A model generated the notes under the pieces. It was not told where the DNA came from, ran no database searches, and worked only from the letters and a program-made list of their open reading frames with translations. Positions 7,792-16,887 of a stretch of 40,941 bases of DNA are shown piece by piece; position 1 is the first letter of the stretch; each line of letters starts with the position of its first letter. The DNA lies in assembly GCA_022824685.1 (NCBI GenBank), contig JAJDZJ010000081.1, positions 1 to 40,941 on the forward strand, written 5' to 3'. This DNA comes from Caldilineaceae bacterium (GTDB lineage Bacteria > Chloroflexota > Anaerolineae > Caldilineales > Caldilineaceae). The position numbers were made by a program, and so were the translations under genes.

Positions 7792-9351
7792 TTACTGATC
7801 CAGCCAGACCTCGCGGTACAGACGCAATTGGCTAGGGCTCACTTGCCAGTTCTTGACATTAGAACGGACTAAGGAAACCGACGGGGCCGCGCCGATCATG
7901 ATTACCGGTAACTCTTCGACATTGATCTCCTGCAAGCGTGCGAAATTCTCTGCAGCCTTCTGCGGATCGATCTCGGACTTGCCTGCCTCCCACAACGCTA
8001 TGGCCTCTTCATTAACCCACGTCCCCGCTTTAATCCAGCGTGAGGCGCCGCGGTCCATCCAATCATTGGGGTTGGCGCTTAGCCCGGCAGCATTCCAGGA
8101 AATTTCATACTCCTGCCCGATATACTTGTCCAACCAGACCGCGATCTCGGACTCCACGATGTTCATAGTTACCCCACACTCGGCCAGCCCGGCCTGCCAG
8201 ATTACAGCCGCCTGCTTCCCATCAGAGAAGCCGGAGATCGTCTCGACGGTGACCTCCAGGTCAGGGTAGCCTTCCTCGGCCAGAATCTCCTTGCACTTCT
8301 CCGGATCGTAGGGATAACCCTCAAACTCCGCGAAGTATGGTACACTTGGCGGGATGGGACTCACTAACGGGGTGCCTTGCCCCATCCAGGCTGTCCTGTT
8401 GACGGCATCTTTGTCCAGGGCGTGGGCCAGGGCCTGCCTCACCCGAAAGCTGTTCATGATAGCCTCATTCTGCCCGCCGACCATCACAAAATACTGGGTA
8501 GCTGTGGAGCTGTCTGGCTTTATAACCCTGATATCTTCCGAGGTCAGGAAACGCAGGGCATCTACGACCGAAACATCACGTACGACATCAACCTCTCCGG
8601 CCTCCAGGCTGGCGATGCGCGCCTGTACATCTGGCATCACCCGCAGCACAACCTTGTCAACGTAAGGCTTCCCTTCGTCCCAGTAGTCCTCGAATCGCTC
8701 GAGTACGATCCGGTCATTGGGTATCCATTCGACAAACTTGAAGGGCCCGGTCCCGATGGGTGCCGACTGCAAAGTCTCTGCCTCTTCCTGCGGGATTATG
8801 GAAACCCAGGTCGTATCGTCCATAAAGTAGGCGTTAGCCGTCGCCAGGTTGAACTGGATCGTATAGTCGTCCAGGATTTCCATAGAGTCGATCCCTTCTC
8901 CGTACCTGGCTAGAGTAGGGGCCATATCCTTGACCCTTTCGAAGCTGAACTTCACGTCCTCCGCGGTCATCTCCCGGCCGTTGTGAAACTTCACCCCCTC
9001 CCTTAGCTTCACGACGTAGGTGCTGGCATCTACGATTTCCCACGATTCGGCCAGATCAGGCACCAGTTCGAGATTCTCGTTGATCGTGGCCAGGCTACCG
9101 TAGACCTGAAACCTGAACATGTCACTAAATATGATGAGGGTCATAGCCTGGGGGTCGAAATTGTCCATATCCCCACCGATGGCGATTGTCAGCGTGCCAC
9201 CCTCCTTGATCTGTCCCGGAACGGCCGTGACCTCGACAATGACCTCTTTTTCTACTTCAACAACGGTAACGGCTCCGGGTTCAGCCGTACACGCTGCTAC
9301 CAAGCTCAAGATCGTCATTACGGCCAGCAGGATCAAAATTCGCTTTGTCAT
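7792..9351 (-). CDS. ABC transporter substrate-binding lipoprotein, family 5 (peptide/nickel type)
   Basis: 519-aa extracytoplasmic solute-binding protein (SBP_bac_5 family). A lipoprotein signal peptide ends in the lipobox LVAAC with lipidated Cys at residue 21, followed by a short linker. Family features: GGTLTIAIGGDMDNFDPQ (about 52-69), LAESWEIVDASTYVVKLREGVKFHNGREMTAEDVKFSFERV (about 103-143) and IGTGPFKF near 200. It captures the cluster's substrate outside the membrane and delivers it to the DppB-type permease at 157-1161. The start has GGAGGAG just upstream. A stable intercistronic stem-loop at 9395-9450 precedes it, which may allow different expression from the enzyme genes. Confidence 0.94.
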   Translation of the reverse strand: MTKRILILLAVMTILSLVAACTAEPGAVTVVEVEKEVIVEVTAVPGQIKEGGTLTIAIGGDMDNFDPQAMTLIIFSDMFRFQVYGSLATINENLELVPDLAESWEIVDASTYVVKLREGVKFHNGREMTAEDVKFSFERVKDMAPTLARYGEGIDSMEILDDYTIQFNLATANAYFMDDTTWVSIIPQEEAETLQSAPIGTGPFKFVEWIPNDRIVLERFEDYWDEGKPYVDKVVLRVMPDVQARIASLEAGEVDVVRDVSVVDALRFLTSEDIRVIKPDSSTATQYFVMVGGQNEAIMNSFRVRQALAHALDKDAVNRTAWMGQGTPLVSPIPPSVPYFAEFEGYPYDPEKCKEILAEEGYPDLEVTVETISGFSDGKQAAVIWQAGLAECGVTMNIVESEIAVWLDKYIGQEYEISWNAAGLSANPNDWMDRGASRWIKAGTWVNEEAIALWEAGKSEIDPQKAAENFARLQEINVEELPVIMIGAAPSVSLVRSNVKNWQVSPSQLRLYREVWLDQ

Positions 9352-9394
9352 TTTTCTCCTCCATTGAAAATACTAAAGTGACATTTTCATTTGT

Positions 9395-9450
9395 GAGAAA
9401 CCCCGGCATAAATTTCCGGGGCTTCCCCAATGCTCTGACCGGGGTTTCTC
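9395..9450. other. Intercistronic stem-loop upstream of the solute-binding protein gene
   Basis: Perfect 12-bp inverted repeat: GAGAAACCCCGG (9395-9406) and CCGGGGTTTCTC (9439-9450). An inner alternative pairing of CCCCGG (9401-9406) with CCGGGG (9416-9421) would exclude the long stem. It lies in the 192-bp gap between the sugar isomerase and the solute-binding gene. It may stabilise or separate the downstream mRNA, or be a small palindromic mobile repeat; a partly similar sequence starts at 14024. Confidence 0.6.
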
Positions 9451-9543
9451 CCTTAAGCAACTAAATGTTGCGCCAACAGAAAACCAGTTTAATCTTTCCT
9501 TTATGTGACCTCCTTTCAGCACCCATTCTCCGTGGAGAGTTCG

Positions 9544-10356
9544 TCAACTCTGCCAGCCCAGCTCTTCCAACCTGAGTTTAGATTGGCCGAAGGCTTCGTC
9601 CACCTTGTCTCGAGTCATGACCTCAAGAAGTGAAACGCCATCGTATTCAATCTCCCGCAGCTTTTTGGCCACTGCGGCAAAGTCGACATTGCCTTCGCCT
9701 ATGGGCGCATGGATATGCTCGCCATAGTTGTCGGAGAGATGCACCAGGGCCAGCCTTTCCTTGGCCTCCTCCAAAGCCGCTATCGGAGATTGGACAGCAT
9801 TGACATTGGCTATATCAACACACACACCCATAGCGGGACTGCCGATCTCCTCTGCCATCTGAGCCGCCTGCGCTCCCGTCTCGATAAAGCCGCGCGGTAC
9901 TGTCTCGATAGCAAGCGTGACCCCATAGCGTTCCGCATCTTCTACACAAGCTGAGAAGATCTCCTTGGCCAGAGCCCAGGCCGTCTCCATACTCGGGGCG
10001 ACCAGACCCTCCCGCCTTCCGGGAAAGATATCAAGGACTTTACCGCCAAGGTCATGAAGCAGTTCGATATTTTCTTTCATCTGCTTCACGACTTCCGCTC
10101 TAATACCCGGATTGAAGGCGACCAGGTTTAGTTCCAGCCACGCCGGCTGGCTCGAAATCACCTGCATCCCATAGGATTCAATCTGCCGGCGCAGCGTTTC
10201 CCTGGCTTTAGGATCTAAATCCCTGGGCCAGATGTGGGGTGGGGCGGTCATGACTTCCAGCCACTTGAATCCCAGAGCGGCGAGACGCTCCAAAGTAGCT
10301 TCCCAGGAATGGTCAAACACATAAGTGTAAGTGCAAGCTCCCAGACCAAGCGTCAT
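9544..10356 (-). CDS. Sugar phosphate isomerase/epimerase-like TIM-barrel protein (copy 1)
   Basis: 270-aa xylose-isomerase-like TIM barrel (AP endonuclease family 2 fold), a group with ketose epimerases, IolE-type dehydratases and hydroxypyruvate isomerases. Likely metal ligands are the acidic and His residues in LAIETVPRG, VCVDIANVNA, LVHLSDNYG and the C-terminal LLEVMTRD. The ATG has GGAGG eight bases upstream. It is a clear paralogue of the 15982-16797 product in the same cluster, with shared blocks through the whole length (FDHSWEATLERLAALGF, RDLDPKARETLRRQIESYG, NPGIR, QMKENIELLHDLGGKVL). Substrate unknown. Confidence 0.87.
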   Translation of the reverse strand: MTLGLGACTYTYVFDHSWEATLERLAALGFKWLEVMTAPPHIWPRDLDPKARETLRRQIESYGMQVISSQPAWLELNLVAFNPGIRAEVVKQMKENIELLHDLGGKVLDIFPGRREGLVAPSMETAWALAKEIFSACVEDAERYGVTLAIETVPRGFIETGAQAAQMAEEIGSPAMGVCVDIANVNAVQSPIAALEEAKERLALVHLSDNYGEHIHAPIGEGNVDFAAVAKKLREIEYDGVSLLEVMTRDKVDEAFGQSKLRLEELGWQS

Positions 10357-10381
10357 CTGTCAACCTCCTTCATTCAATCAT

Positions 10382-11629
10382 TCAAGACATAACCACCATT
10401 TGCGGTAGACCATCAATATGACCCCAGGTGGTTAGAAACTCGCAACCATCCTCGGTCACCAACACCATGTCCTCCAGGTTCATACTCCACAGCTGATCGG
10501 TATAGACGACCACCTCGATAGTCAAAACCATGCCGGCCTGCAAGGGTGTATGATCTGTCGGCAACAACCAGGGCGGCTCATGGGTATCCACTCCCAGCCC
10601 ATGGCCTAACAGGACAACCGTGGGCTGCAACCCTGCATCGGCCAACGGTCTATAGCCAATATGGAAAAGCTGTGCGGCTTCGACGCCGGGTTTGATTGCT
10701 GCCGCAATCCTGCGATAGGACTCCACCATAGCGGCATAAACCCGCTTCATTTCATCGGTCGCTTCGCCAACCACGGCCACCCGGGCCAAGTCGCAGTGGT
10801 AGGGCTTATCCACGAAACATCCCAGATCGATCCGCCCTACGTCGCCGCGCCACAACGGCTTGTCCCTGGCTATTCCTGTCTTCTTTGGAAGGTAACAACC
10901 TGACTGGACATACTCATATTCCCACTCCGCACCGTCTTGCCTGGCCTTAGGGCCAAACCCAAGGTGAACAAAGGCATGCTCGGCGCCTTCTTGCTCATAG
11001 GTCTGCTCAATGGCATCCCACAGCGCTCCCCAACGTACCCCTTCCTGGGCTACGTCGAATGCCGATTGAATGGCCAGCTCCCCTACCCGGGCCGCCTTCC
11101 TGATCCGCTTGATCTCTTCCTCTGACTTCACCATGCGCAGACGCCAGAACAGGCTGGAAGCATCGACGAAGGTAGCCTGTGGCAAGGCGTCTCTTAGTTC
11201 CTGAAACATATTAACTGGCGTGTGGTCCAGATCCAGGCCAATCGTCGCGGCCGGCAGTCCGAGTTCGGCTAGAGCTGTGGCCAGACATTCCGCCAGGGTC
11301 GTGTCCTTCTCCAGGTCTGACAGAAAATGGTAGATCCCTGGGGCGATAGATTCCAGATGAGGACTGCGTCCGTAGTATCGTTGCTCCTCCATCCAGTTCG
11401 CCACTTTGGCCGCCACATGGGCGATGAAGAGCGAGGCCTGATCAGGATCTTTGGGAAGCGCAGCCAAGACAAAGTTAGGCTCTCCATCGACCAGGAATTC
11501 AGCGTATTGAGACCGCCCCCAATGTCCACTAAGGTATCCCACATTGTGGCTGCCGATACCCAGAAGTAGGTCCATACCTTGCTGCTCCATGAGCAATGTG
11601 GCCCGTTGCCGTTCAAAAACAGGTTCCAT
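10382..11629 (-). CDS. M24-family metallopeptidase / creatinase-like hydrolase
   Basis: 415-aa pita-bread fold enzyme: an N-terminal creatinase/prolidase-type domain (about 1-160) and a catalytic M24 domain (about 170-410). All five metal ligands are present: D268 (RIDLG), D280 (CDLAR), H343 (GHGLG), E372 (TIEVVV) and E386 (NLEDM). It is therefore probably an active metal hydrolase of the Xaa-Pro aminopeptidase type, not a metal-free creatinase, in which these ligands are not conserved. The ATG has AGGAGAGG just upstream, and the gene starts 35 bp after the DegT-type aminotransferase. Likely role: cleaving a C-N bond in the cluster's substrate. Confidence 0.9.
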   Translation of the reverse strand: MEPVFERQRATLLMEQQGMDLLLGIGSHNVGYLSGHWGRSQYAEFLVDGEPNFVLAALPKDPDQASLFIAHVAAKVANWMEEQRYYGRSPHLESIAPGIYHFLSDLEKDTTLAECLATALAELGLPAATIGLDLDHTPVNMFQELRDALPQATFVDASSLFWRLRMVKSEEEIKRIRKAARVGELAIQSAFDVAQEGVRWGALWDAIEQTYEQEGAEHAFVHLGFGPKARQDGAEWEYEYVQSGCYLPKKTGIARDKPLWRGDVGRIDLGCFVDKPYHCDLARVAVVGEATDEMKRVYAAMVESYRRIAAAIKPGVEAAQLFHIGYRPLADAGLQPTVVLLGHGLGVDTHEPPWLLPTDHTPLQAGMVLTIEVVVYTDQLWSMNLEDMVLVTEDGCEFLTTWGHIDGLPQMVVMS

Positions 11630-11664
11630 ATTCCTCTCCTGATCGGGTTCTATAGAACGTGTGT

Positions 11665-12921
11665 TTAAGGCTTTGCCGGCATCGTATAGAAGTCTGGCCC
11701 TCTGGCCACGACATTTCTATACTTTTCCAACCCCAGATCCTCCAACTCGTCCGCATGCTGCCAAATCTTTCGTATTGCCTCGATAATGTCGTCTATGTCC
11801 GCTTGCGTCCCCAGCAAGACAGCCTGAGGCAAGACAACGGCCTCACTGTAGCTGGCCTGCTCCGTTACTGGCAGACTCAACTGCCGGTATGCCGCGCCCG
11901 AAAACAGGACGGATGAGGGAACCGGCTCATAAACAGGGCTGATAGGGATTCCCTCTTCACAAAGAGCGGCTATGAACTGTCCACGCGATGCTCCTTGAAA
12001 ACCCTCGCCATTGTACTTAAATACATAGGCATAGAACCCCTGCCTGGTTACCCGGGGGTTCCGTTTTAAAGGGCTGATTCCAGGAATCTTGCCTAGTTCC
12101 TTATCCAGATAAAGAGCACTCTTTTGCCTTTGTTCCGTTTGTTCGTCCAGCCGGTTCAATTGAGCCAGCAGGATAGCTGCCTGAAATTCAGTCAGACGAT
12201 AGTTCCGGCCCAGCACCTGCTGGCTTGAGCGATCACCCTTCCGCAACCGTCCGGAATTAATGTAGGCATGACAAAGCTCGCTCATTTCCCTGTTGTTGGT
12301 GAGGATCATTCCTCCCTCACCCGAAGTCATGGTCTTAGAGGCCTCGAAACTGAAACAACCCAGATCGCCAACAGAGCCAACCCCTTGGCCCCGCCAGCGG
12401 GAACCATGGGTGTGGGCACAGTCTTCTATCACCACCAAGTCATGCTTCTGGGCGATATCCAGAATGCGGTCCATATCTGCCAGGCAGCTGTACAGATGAA
12501 CAGGAATGACCGCCTTGGTGCGCTCGCTGATCGCCGCTTCGATCTGTTCGGGGGCAATACAGTAGGTATCAGGCTCAATGTCGACAAAGACCGGAGTTGC
12601 ATTGACGAATAAGGCCGAACTGGCCGTGGTCAGCCAAGTCAATGCCGGCACAATAACCTCGTCCCCTGCTCCAACCCCGGCCACTCTTAAAGCCACCTCC
12701 AGGGCGGCCGTACCACTCATGCACGCCTCTCCATACGTAGCCCCTTGGTACGCGGCGAATTGTGTCTCCAAGGCCCTAACCTTGGTTCCCCGAAAGATAC
12801 TCCACCCACCGCTGCGTACGACCTCGGAGAGTGCCTCTAGCTCCGTGTCATCCCAGACCGGCCAGGCAGGGAAGGGTTTGTCCCGAACCGGGTTTCCGCC
12901 TGTGATCGCCAGCTGTGTCAT
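11665..12921 (-). CDS. DegT/DnrJ/EryC1/StrS-family PLP aminotransferase
   Basis: 418-aa sugar/cyclitol aminotransferase family protein. PLP Lys is K196 in SFEASKTMTSGEGG, and the pyridine-N Asp is D167 in VIEDCAHTHG. The N-terminus (LAITGGNPVRDKPFPAWPVW, then SGGWSIFRGTKV) resembles the branch that includes L-glutamine:scyllo-inosose aminotransferases, which hints at a keto-cyclitol or keto-sugar substrate; this is recognition by eye, not a search result. The ATG overlaps the stop of the upstream Gfo/Idh/MocA gene by 4 bp (ATGA), so the two are translationally coupled and probably act in sequence as dehydrogenase then transaminase, or the reverse. Confidence 0.9.
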   Translation of the reverse strand: MTQLAITGGNPVRDKPFPAWPVWDDTELEALSEVVRSGGWSIFRGTKVRALETQFAAYQGATYGEACMSGTAALEVALRVAGVGAGDEVIVPALTWLTTASSALFVNATPVFVDIEPDTYCIAPEQIEAAISERTKAVIPVHLYSCLADMDRILDIAQKHDLVVIEDCAHTHGSRWRGQGVGSVGDLGCFSFEASKTMTSGEGGMILTNNREMSELCHAYINSGRLRKGDRSSQQVLGRNYRLTEFQAAILLAQLNRLDEQTEQRQKSALYLDKELGKIPGISPLKRNPRVTRQGFYAYVFKYNGEGFQGASRGQFIAALCEEGIPISPVYEPVPSSVLFSGAAYRQLSLPVTEQASYSEAVVLPQAVLLGTQADIDDIIEAIRKIWQHADELEDLGLEKYRNVVARGPDFYTMPAKP

Positions 12922-13973
12922 CTTTCTTTACTCCCTACCTCGACCTCTCGCCTGTCTGCTGCCGCTTCGTATACGGCCCGCATTACCTGCAGGTCTTTAG
13001 CAGCATCGAAGCCTGAGCTTCGAGGCTCCTGATCCTCAAGGATGCACTGGACAAAATGCTCCAGCTCTGCTTCGTACATATTGACCCGAGGAAAAACTGG
13101 TTCTCGTAACTCACGATATCGTGTAGAAAAAAAGGTGGTCTTGCCAAAATCCAAGGGAATGTGGGGATAGCCTAGCCGGGTCCGGATGTAGCCTTCCGTG
13201 CCGGTGATCAGGTGCTCGCGCGTGCCTTCCCCAATACCGCTGATCTGGTGCGTAGCCAGCAGGCCACTCTCGAATCGCATCACAATGAAAGGTCTATCCT
13301 CATCAATATCGGCCCAAACACTCTTGACCTCTCCGAACCAATAGCGCAAAAGATTGATGTAGTGAGAACAGGTATCTCTGACCAGGCCAGGAGGAATTTC
13401 GTCGTCAGGAACATTTGGGCGTTCCTCTTCCGCCTCTGCCGATTCATTGTCGCTGTCCGCCTTGAAGATCAAACCATAATAATCGGCCACATCTATTGGC
13501 CAGATGTAGATCGAGTTGCAGGTTAAGGGCTGGCCGATGAGTCCTTGGCTCAAGAGTTCTCTCGTCTTGTTGCAATCGGAGTCGAAGCGCATCATGTAGC
13601 CCACCATCAGCTTAACGCTCTGGTCGGCGCATCGTTGCACCACTTCTTCACCCGCAGAAGGGGACGTAGCAATGGGCTTCTCCATGAAAACATGTCGTCC
13701 GGCCATGGCGGCTTGGATAGCGAGGGAAGCGTGAAATGTCTCAGGCGTGAGGATCATTACCGCATCAATGGCAGGATCGTCCAGCATCGCGCCGACCGTG
13801 GGATAAGCGCGTGTGCCGGTTGCCTGGGCCACCATCTCAGCCTGCTCCTTGATCACATCTACCACACCTCGCAACTCGGCAATAGGGCGTTGTTGGTACT
13901 GTAATTTCATTAGATTGGGGATGTGTACGCTCTGAGCCACCCCCCCACAGCCGATTAAGCCGATCCCTATCAC
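12918..13973 (-). CDS. Gfo/Idh/MocA-family oxidoreductase
   Basis: 351-aa NAD(P)-dependent dehydrogenase of the glucose-fructose oxidoreductase/inositol dehydrogenase family. The N-terminal Rossmann motif is IGLIGCGGVAQSVHIPN (about 4-20), the conserved EKP is at 98-100, and the DTCSHYINLLRYWFG helix carries the usual His of the active site. The start is GTG with AGAGG about 14 bases upstream. The stop overlaps the next gene (aminotransferase) by 4 bp. A 243-bp gap separates it from the ThDP-enzyme gene before it, so a secondary promoter is possible. It likely oxidises a sugar or cyclitol hydroxyl. Confidence 0.9.
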   Translation of the reverse strand: MIGIGLIGCGGVAQSVHIPNLMKLQYQQRPIAELRGVVDVIKEQAEMVAQATGTRAYPTVGAMLDDPAIDAVMILTPETFHASLAIQAAMAGRHVFMEKPIATSPSAGEEVVQRCADQSVKLMVGYMMRFDSDCNKTRELLSQGLIGQPLTCNSIYIWPIDVADYYGLIFKADSDNESAEAEEERPNVPDDEIPPGLVRDTCSHYINLLRYWFGEVKSVWADIDEDRPFIVMRFESGLLATHQISGIGEGTREHLITGTEGYIRTRLGYPHIPLDFGKTTFFSTRYRELREPVFPRVNMYEAELEHFVQCILEDQEPRSSGFDAAKDLQVMRAVYEAAADRREVEVGSKER

Positions 13974-14023
13974 TGTGTTGATCCTATTCCTCTACAAATA
14001 GCAGCCAGCTGTTGACCTTACTG

Positions 14024-14210
14024 GTGAGAAACCCAAGCGTAAATGTCGGCCTTGCGGTGGCAAGGCAGCTTCAGCTAGTTCAATGGGTCTCTGTCGCTTA
14101 CGCTTACAGGAGAAGCCGGCTTGAGTATGGACAAGCAAGAGATGCTAGCCTTTCATCCCATGGCTCAAGCGTGCTTATTTGTGAGCCTGGGGATTTCCCG
14201 ACTTCTCCCA
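14024..14210. repeat. Possible second member of the palindromic intergenic element family
   Basis: The sequence starting at 14024 matches that starting at 9393 at 21 of 27 positions by eye, including GTGAGAAACCC and TAAAT. Its right end, CTTCTCCCA, resembles the right end of the 9395-9450 hairpin (TTTCTCCC). It holds a small hairpin, GCCTTGC (14049-14055) with GCAAGGC (14060-14066). It fills the 243-bp gap between the ThDP-enzyme and Gfo/Idh/MocA genes. The family assignment is tentative. Confidence 0.3.
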
Positions 14211-14216
14211 TAATCT

Positions 14217-15962
14217 CTATTCCATATACAATCCCTGTGCATCCCAGGCTCCGTACCTTGGGAGTGGCGCTTCGGGGTCCACAACCACGTCCAAGACATA
14301 AGGCTGCTGCACAGCCAGCGCCTCTTTAAGAGCCGATTCTAAGGCGTCAGCTTTTTCTACTCTTTTGGCCCGGACACCATAAGCCTGGGCCAACTGCACA
14401 AAGTCGGGATTATACGGCTGGTCAGTTTTCTCTATTTTGAACTCGGTGCCGAAGGTGCTGCCGGTGTAGGCCTTTTGAATACCTCTGATCGAAATGTAGC
14501 CGTAGTTATTCAAGATGATCCAGATAACCGGAATATCATACTCAACAGCCGCAGCCAGCGTTTGCGGAAAAACGGTGAATCCACCATCTCCCGTTATCGC
14601 CAAAACCGGCTTGTCGGGATAGGCCAGTTTAGCGCCCAGAGCAGCCGGTGGACCAAAGCCCATGGTCGCCCAGCCACCGCCAGAGGTAATAAGGGTCCTG
14701 GGCGTATAGCACACCATTTGCGAAGTGGTGATGCTCTTGGACGTACTGGTATCGGTCACCACAATGCCATCCCGGGGCAACAGGGTCCGAATCTCATGCA
14801 TAACGCGCAGCGGATGGATGGGCGTCGTATTGGATGTCAGGCTTTTGGTCGCTTCCCGCCGCCAGTCAGTCATCTCGGCCTGCCGCTCCTTGGCCCACGG
14901 CGAAACATCCCGCTGAGGTACGGTCTCTCTTACTGCCGCCAGTACGTCGCTCAGGACCGCCGCGGCATCCCCAACGATCCCTATCTCAACAGGATAGTGA
15001 TTGCCAATTTCGCCGGGCTCGATATCAACCTGAATAAGCTTGGTGGGGGGAATGGCAAATGTGTATTGGGAGTCCCACGAACAGGTATCATGCTCGTTAA
15101 AGCGGGTGCCCAGGGCTAAGATGACATCGGCGTTCAGCGTTGTTCTATTGGCCACCGAGGTTCCGCCAATTCCGGTTACCCCCATCGCCAGAGGGTCCTG
15201 CTCATCAAAAACACCTTTGCCCATGACGCTGGTCGTCACCGGTATGCTCAGATAATGGGCTAGCTCTGTTAGGGCTTGGCTGGCCTCGGATAGCAGCGTG
15301 CCTCCCCCGGCGAAAATGACCGGTCTCTCGGCCTGTACCAACAATTCGGCGGCTTTGGCAATTTGGGCTGCATCGCCTCTTGCCCCGGAGCCGGTGGCCA
15401 TATGCTCCCACAAGTCTGGTATCTCCACGTCGGCCTTTGTGCTGAGTAGATTCATAGGGATGCTGATCAATACCGGCCCAGACCGGCCCGATACAGCTGT
15501 GTTAAAAGCACGCGTCATGACATAAGGCAGCAGGTCGATCCGTTCCACCCGCCAGGCCCGCTTGACGAAAGGACGGTAGATTTCGTGCTGAGAGGCGTCG
15601 GCATGCATGCTTAACTCTTGAAAAGACTCCTGGCCATGGCGATAAGTCGGTACTTCGCCGGCAATGACGAGCATTGGTGTGCAATCGAGGGCAGCATGGG
15701 CCACACCGGTGATTGCGTTGGTCAGGCCAGGACCAATGTGTGTTAATACCAGGGCCGGTTTATGGCTGGCCTTGAAGTAGCAGTCCGCAGCATGAGAAGC
15801 GATAGACTCGTGGCGGGTGCTGATGAATTTAATTTTCGAATCCTCAAGCGCACTTAGGATGGCTGCACCGGTGTGACCACACATTCCAAAGATATAGTCC
15901 GCGCCCATTTGTTCCAGGCACCTAACTACAATTTCCCCACCTGTCAATGATCCTTTAGTCAT
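14217..15962 (-). CDS. Thiamine diphosphate-dependent enzyme, acetolactate synthase-like
   Basis: 581-aa ThDP enzyme with the three-domain layout of acetolactate synthase, benzoylformate decarboxylase and IolD. The N-terminal pyrimidine-binding domain carries the activating Glu (E52 in STRHESIASHAAD). The central domain spans about 195-335. The C-terminal ThDP domain has the GDGGF...NNYGY magnesium/diphosphate motif at about 458-488. The ATG at 15962 is chosen over an upstream in-frame ATG (16088), because AGGGAGAG lies ahead of it and the longer form would overlap the preceding gene by over 100 bp. In this pathway it could be a carboligase, a decarboxylase or a ring-opening hydrolase. Confidence 0.88.
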   Translation of the reverse strand: MTKGSLTGGEIVVRCLEQMGADYIFGMCGHTGAAILSALEDSKIKFISTRHESIASHAADCYFKASHKPALVLTHIGPGLTNAITGVAHAALDCTPMLVIAGEVPTYRHGQESFQELSMHADASQHEIYRPFVKRAWRVERIDLLPYVMTRAFNTAVSGRSGPVLISIPMNLLSTKADVEIPDLWEHMATGSGARGDAAQIAKAAELLVQAERPVIFAGGGTLLSEASQALTELAHYLSIPVTTSVMGKGVFDEQDPLAMGVTGIGGTSVANRTTLNADVILALGTRFNEHDTCSWDSQYTFAIPPTKLIQVDIEPGEIGNHYPVEIGIVGDAAAVLSDVLAAVRETVPQRDVSPWAKERQAEMTDWRREATKSLTSNTTPIHPLRVMHEIRTLLPRDGIVVTDTSTSKSITTSQMVCYTPRTLITSGGGWATMGFGPPAALGAKLAYPDKPVLAITGDGGFTVFPQTLAAAVEYDIPVIWIILNNYGYISIRGIQKAYTGSTFGTEFKIEKTDQPYNPDFVQLAQAYGVRAKRVEKADALESALKEALAVQQPYVLDVVVDPEAPLPRYGAWDAQGLYME

Positions 15963-15981
15963 GTTGTCTCTCCCTTGCAAC

Positions 15982-16797
15982 TCAGGTTTGCCAGCCCAAC
16001 TCTTCAAGTGCCGTCTTGGATACCCGAAAGTCTTCATCAGTGCCGCCGGGAATGACAATCTCCAATATACAAGGGCGCGTGTATCCAATTTCGAGCAGTT
16101 TGTTGCTTATCGCTCCAAAATCAATCGTCCCCTGACCCACTGGCAGTTTTTCAAATTGGCCGTCATTGTCATTCAAATGGACCATGGCCAGGTATTCTTT
16201 GGCCCTTTCCAGAGCCTCCAGCGGCGGTTCTATCACATTGGCATTGCCCACGTCGATGGTTGCCCTGACCGCCGGGCTTCCAACCATCTGAATAAGCTGC
16301 AACACGTCGTCTGCCGTGGCAACGAAGCCACGTGGTACATTCTCGACAGCAATGGTTATGCCAAGGCGTTCCGCATCGTCTGCGCAGGCACTGATACTTT
16401 GCCGAGCCAGTTCCAACGCCTGGTCTTTGCTTGGGCCTACTTTGCCAATCATCGTTCCCGGCATGATACCCAGCACCTTACCCCCAAGATCATGCAGCAA
16501 TTGAATGTTTTCCTTCATCTGCCTTATTGCTTCTCCTCTGATGCCCGGGTTGGGCGAAGCTAATGAAAGCTCCGGCCAGATACCGGGCTGGCTGGAGAAC
16601 ACCTGCAAGCCATAGGACTCGATTTTCCGGCGCAGTTCCTGACGCGCCTTTGCATCCAAATCTCTGGTCCATACGTGCGGTGGGCAGGTCATTATCTCTA
16701 ACTGCTTGAAGCCGATGGCTGCAAAGCGCTCCAATGTAGAATCTAAAGAGTGATCAAAGAGATAGCAATAGGTGCTGGCTCCGACAATCAAAGACAT
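15982..16797 (-). CDS. Sugar phosphate isomerase/epimerase-like TIM-barrel protein (copy 2)
   Basis: 271-aa xylose-isomerase-like TIM barrel, paralogous over its full length to the 9544-10356 product (270 aa). Metal-site segments are IAVENVPRG, RATIDVGNANV, MVHLNDNDG and the C-terminal ILEIVIPGG. The ATG at 16797 is chosen because AAGGGAG lies about eight bases upstream and it aligns exactly with the paralogue; a longer in-frame start at 16854 adds 19 unlike residues. The next gene (ThDP enzyme) begins 19 bp after its stop. Having two copies in one cluster suggests two different epimerisation or isomerisation steps. Confidence 0.87.
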   Translation of the reverse strand: MSLIVGASTYCYLFDHSLDSTLERFAAIGFKQLEIMTCPPHVWTRDLDAKARQELRRKIESYGLQVFSSQPGIWPELSLASPNPGIRGEAIRQMKENIQLLHDLGGKVLGIMPGTMIGKVGPSKDQALELARQSISACADDAERLGITIAVENVPRGFVATADDVLQLIQMVGSPAVRATIDVGNANVIEPPLEALERAKEYLAMVHLNDNDGQFEKLPVGQGTIDFGAISNKLLEIGYTRPCILEIVIPGGTDEDFRVSKTALEELGWQT

Positions 16798-16887
16798 AGC
16801 TTGCTCCCTTCGATAGGCGAATTGCCACCTGACTTGACGAACGACTTTCGGCAAGTGAAGATTGGACCATGGGGCTAGCCAACCGTC

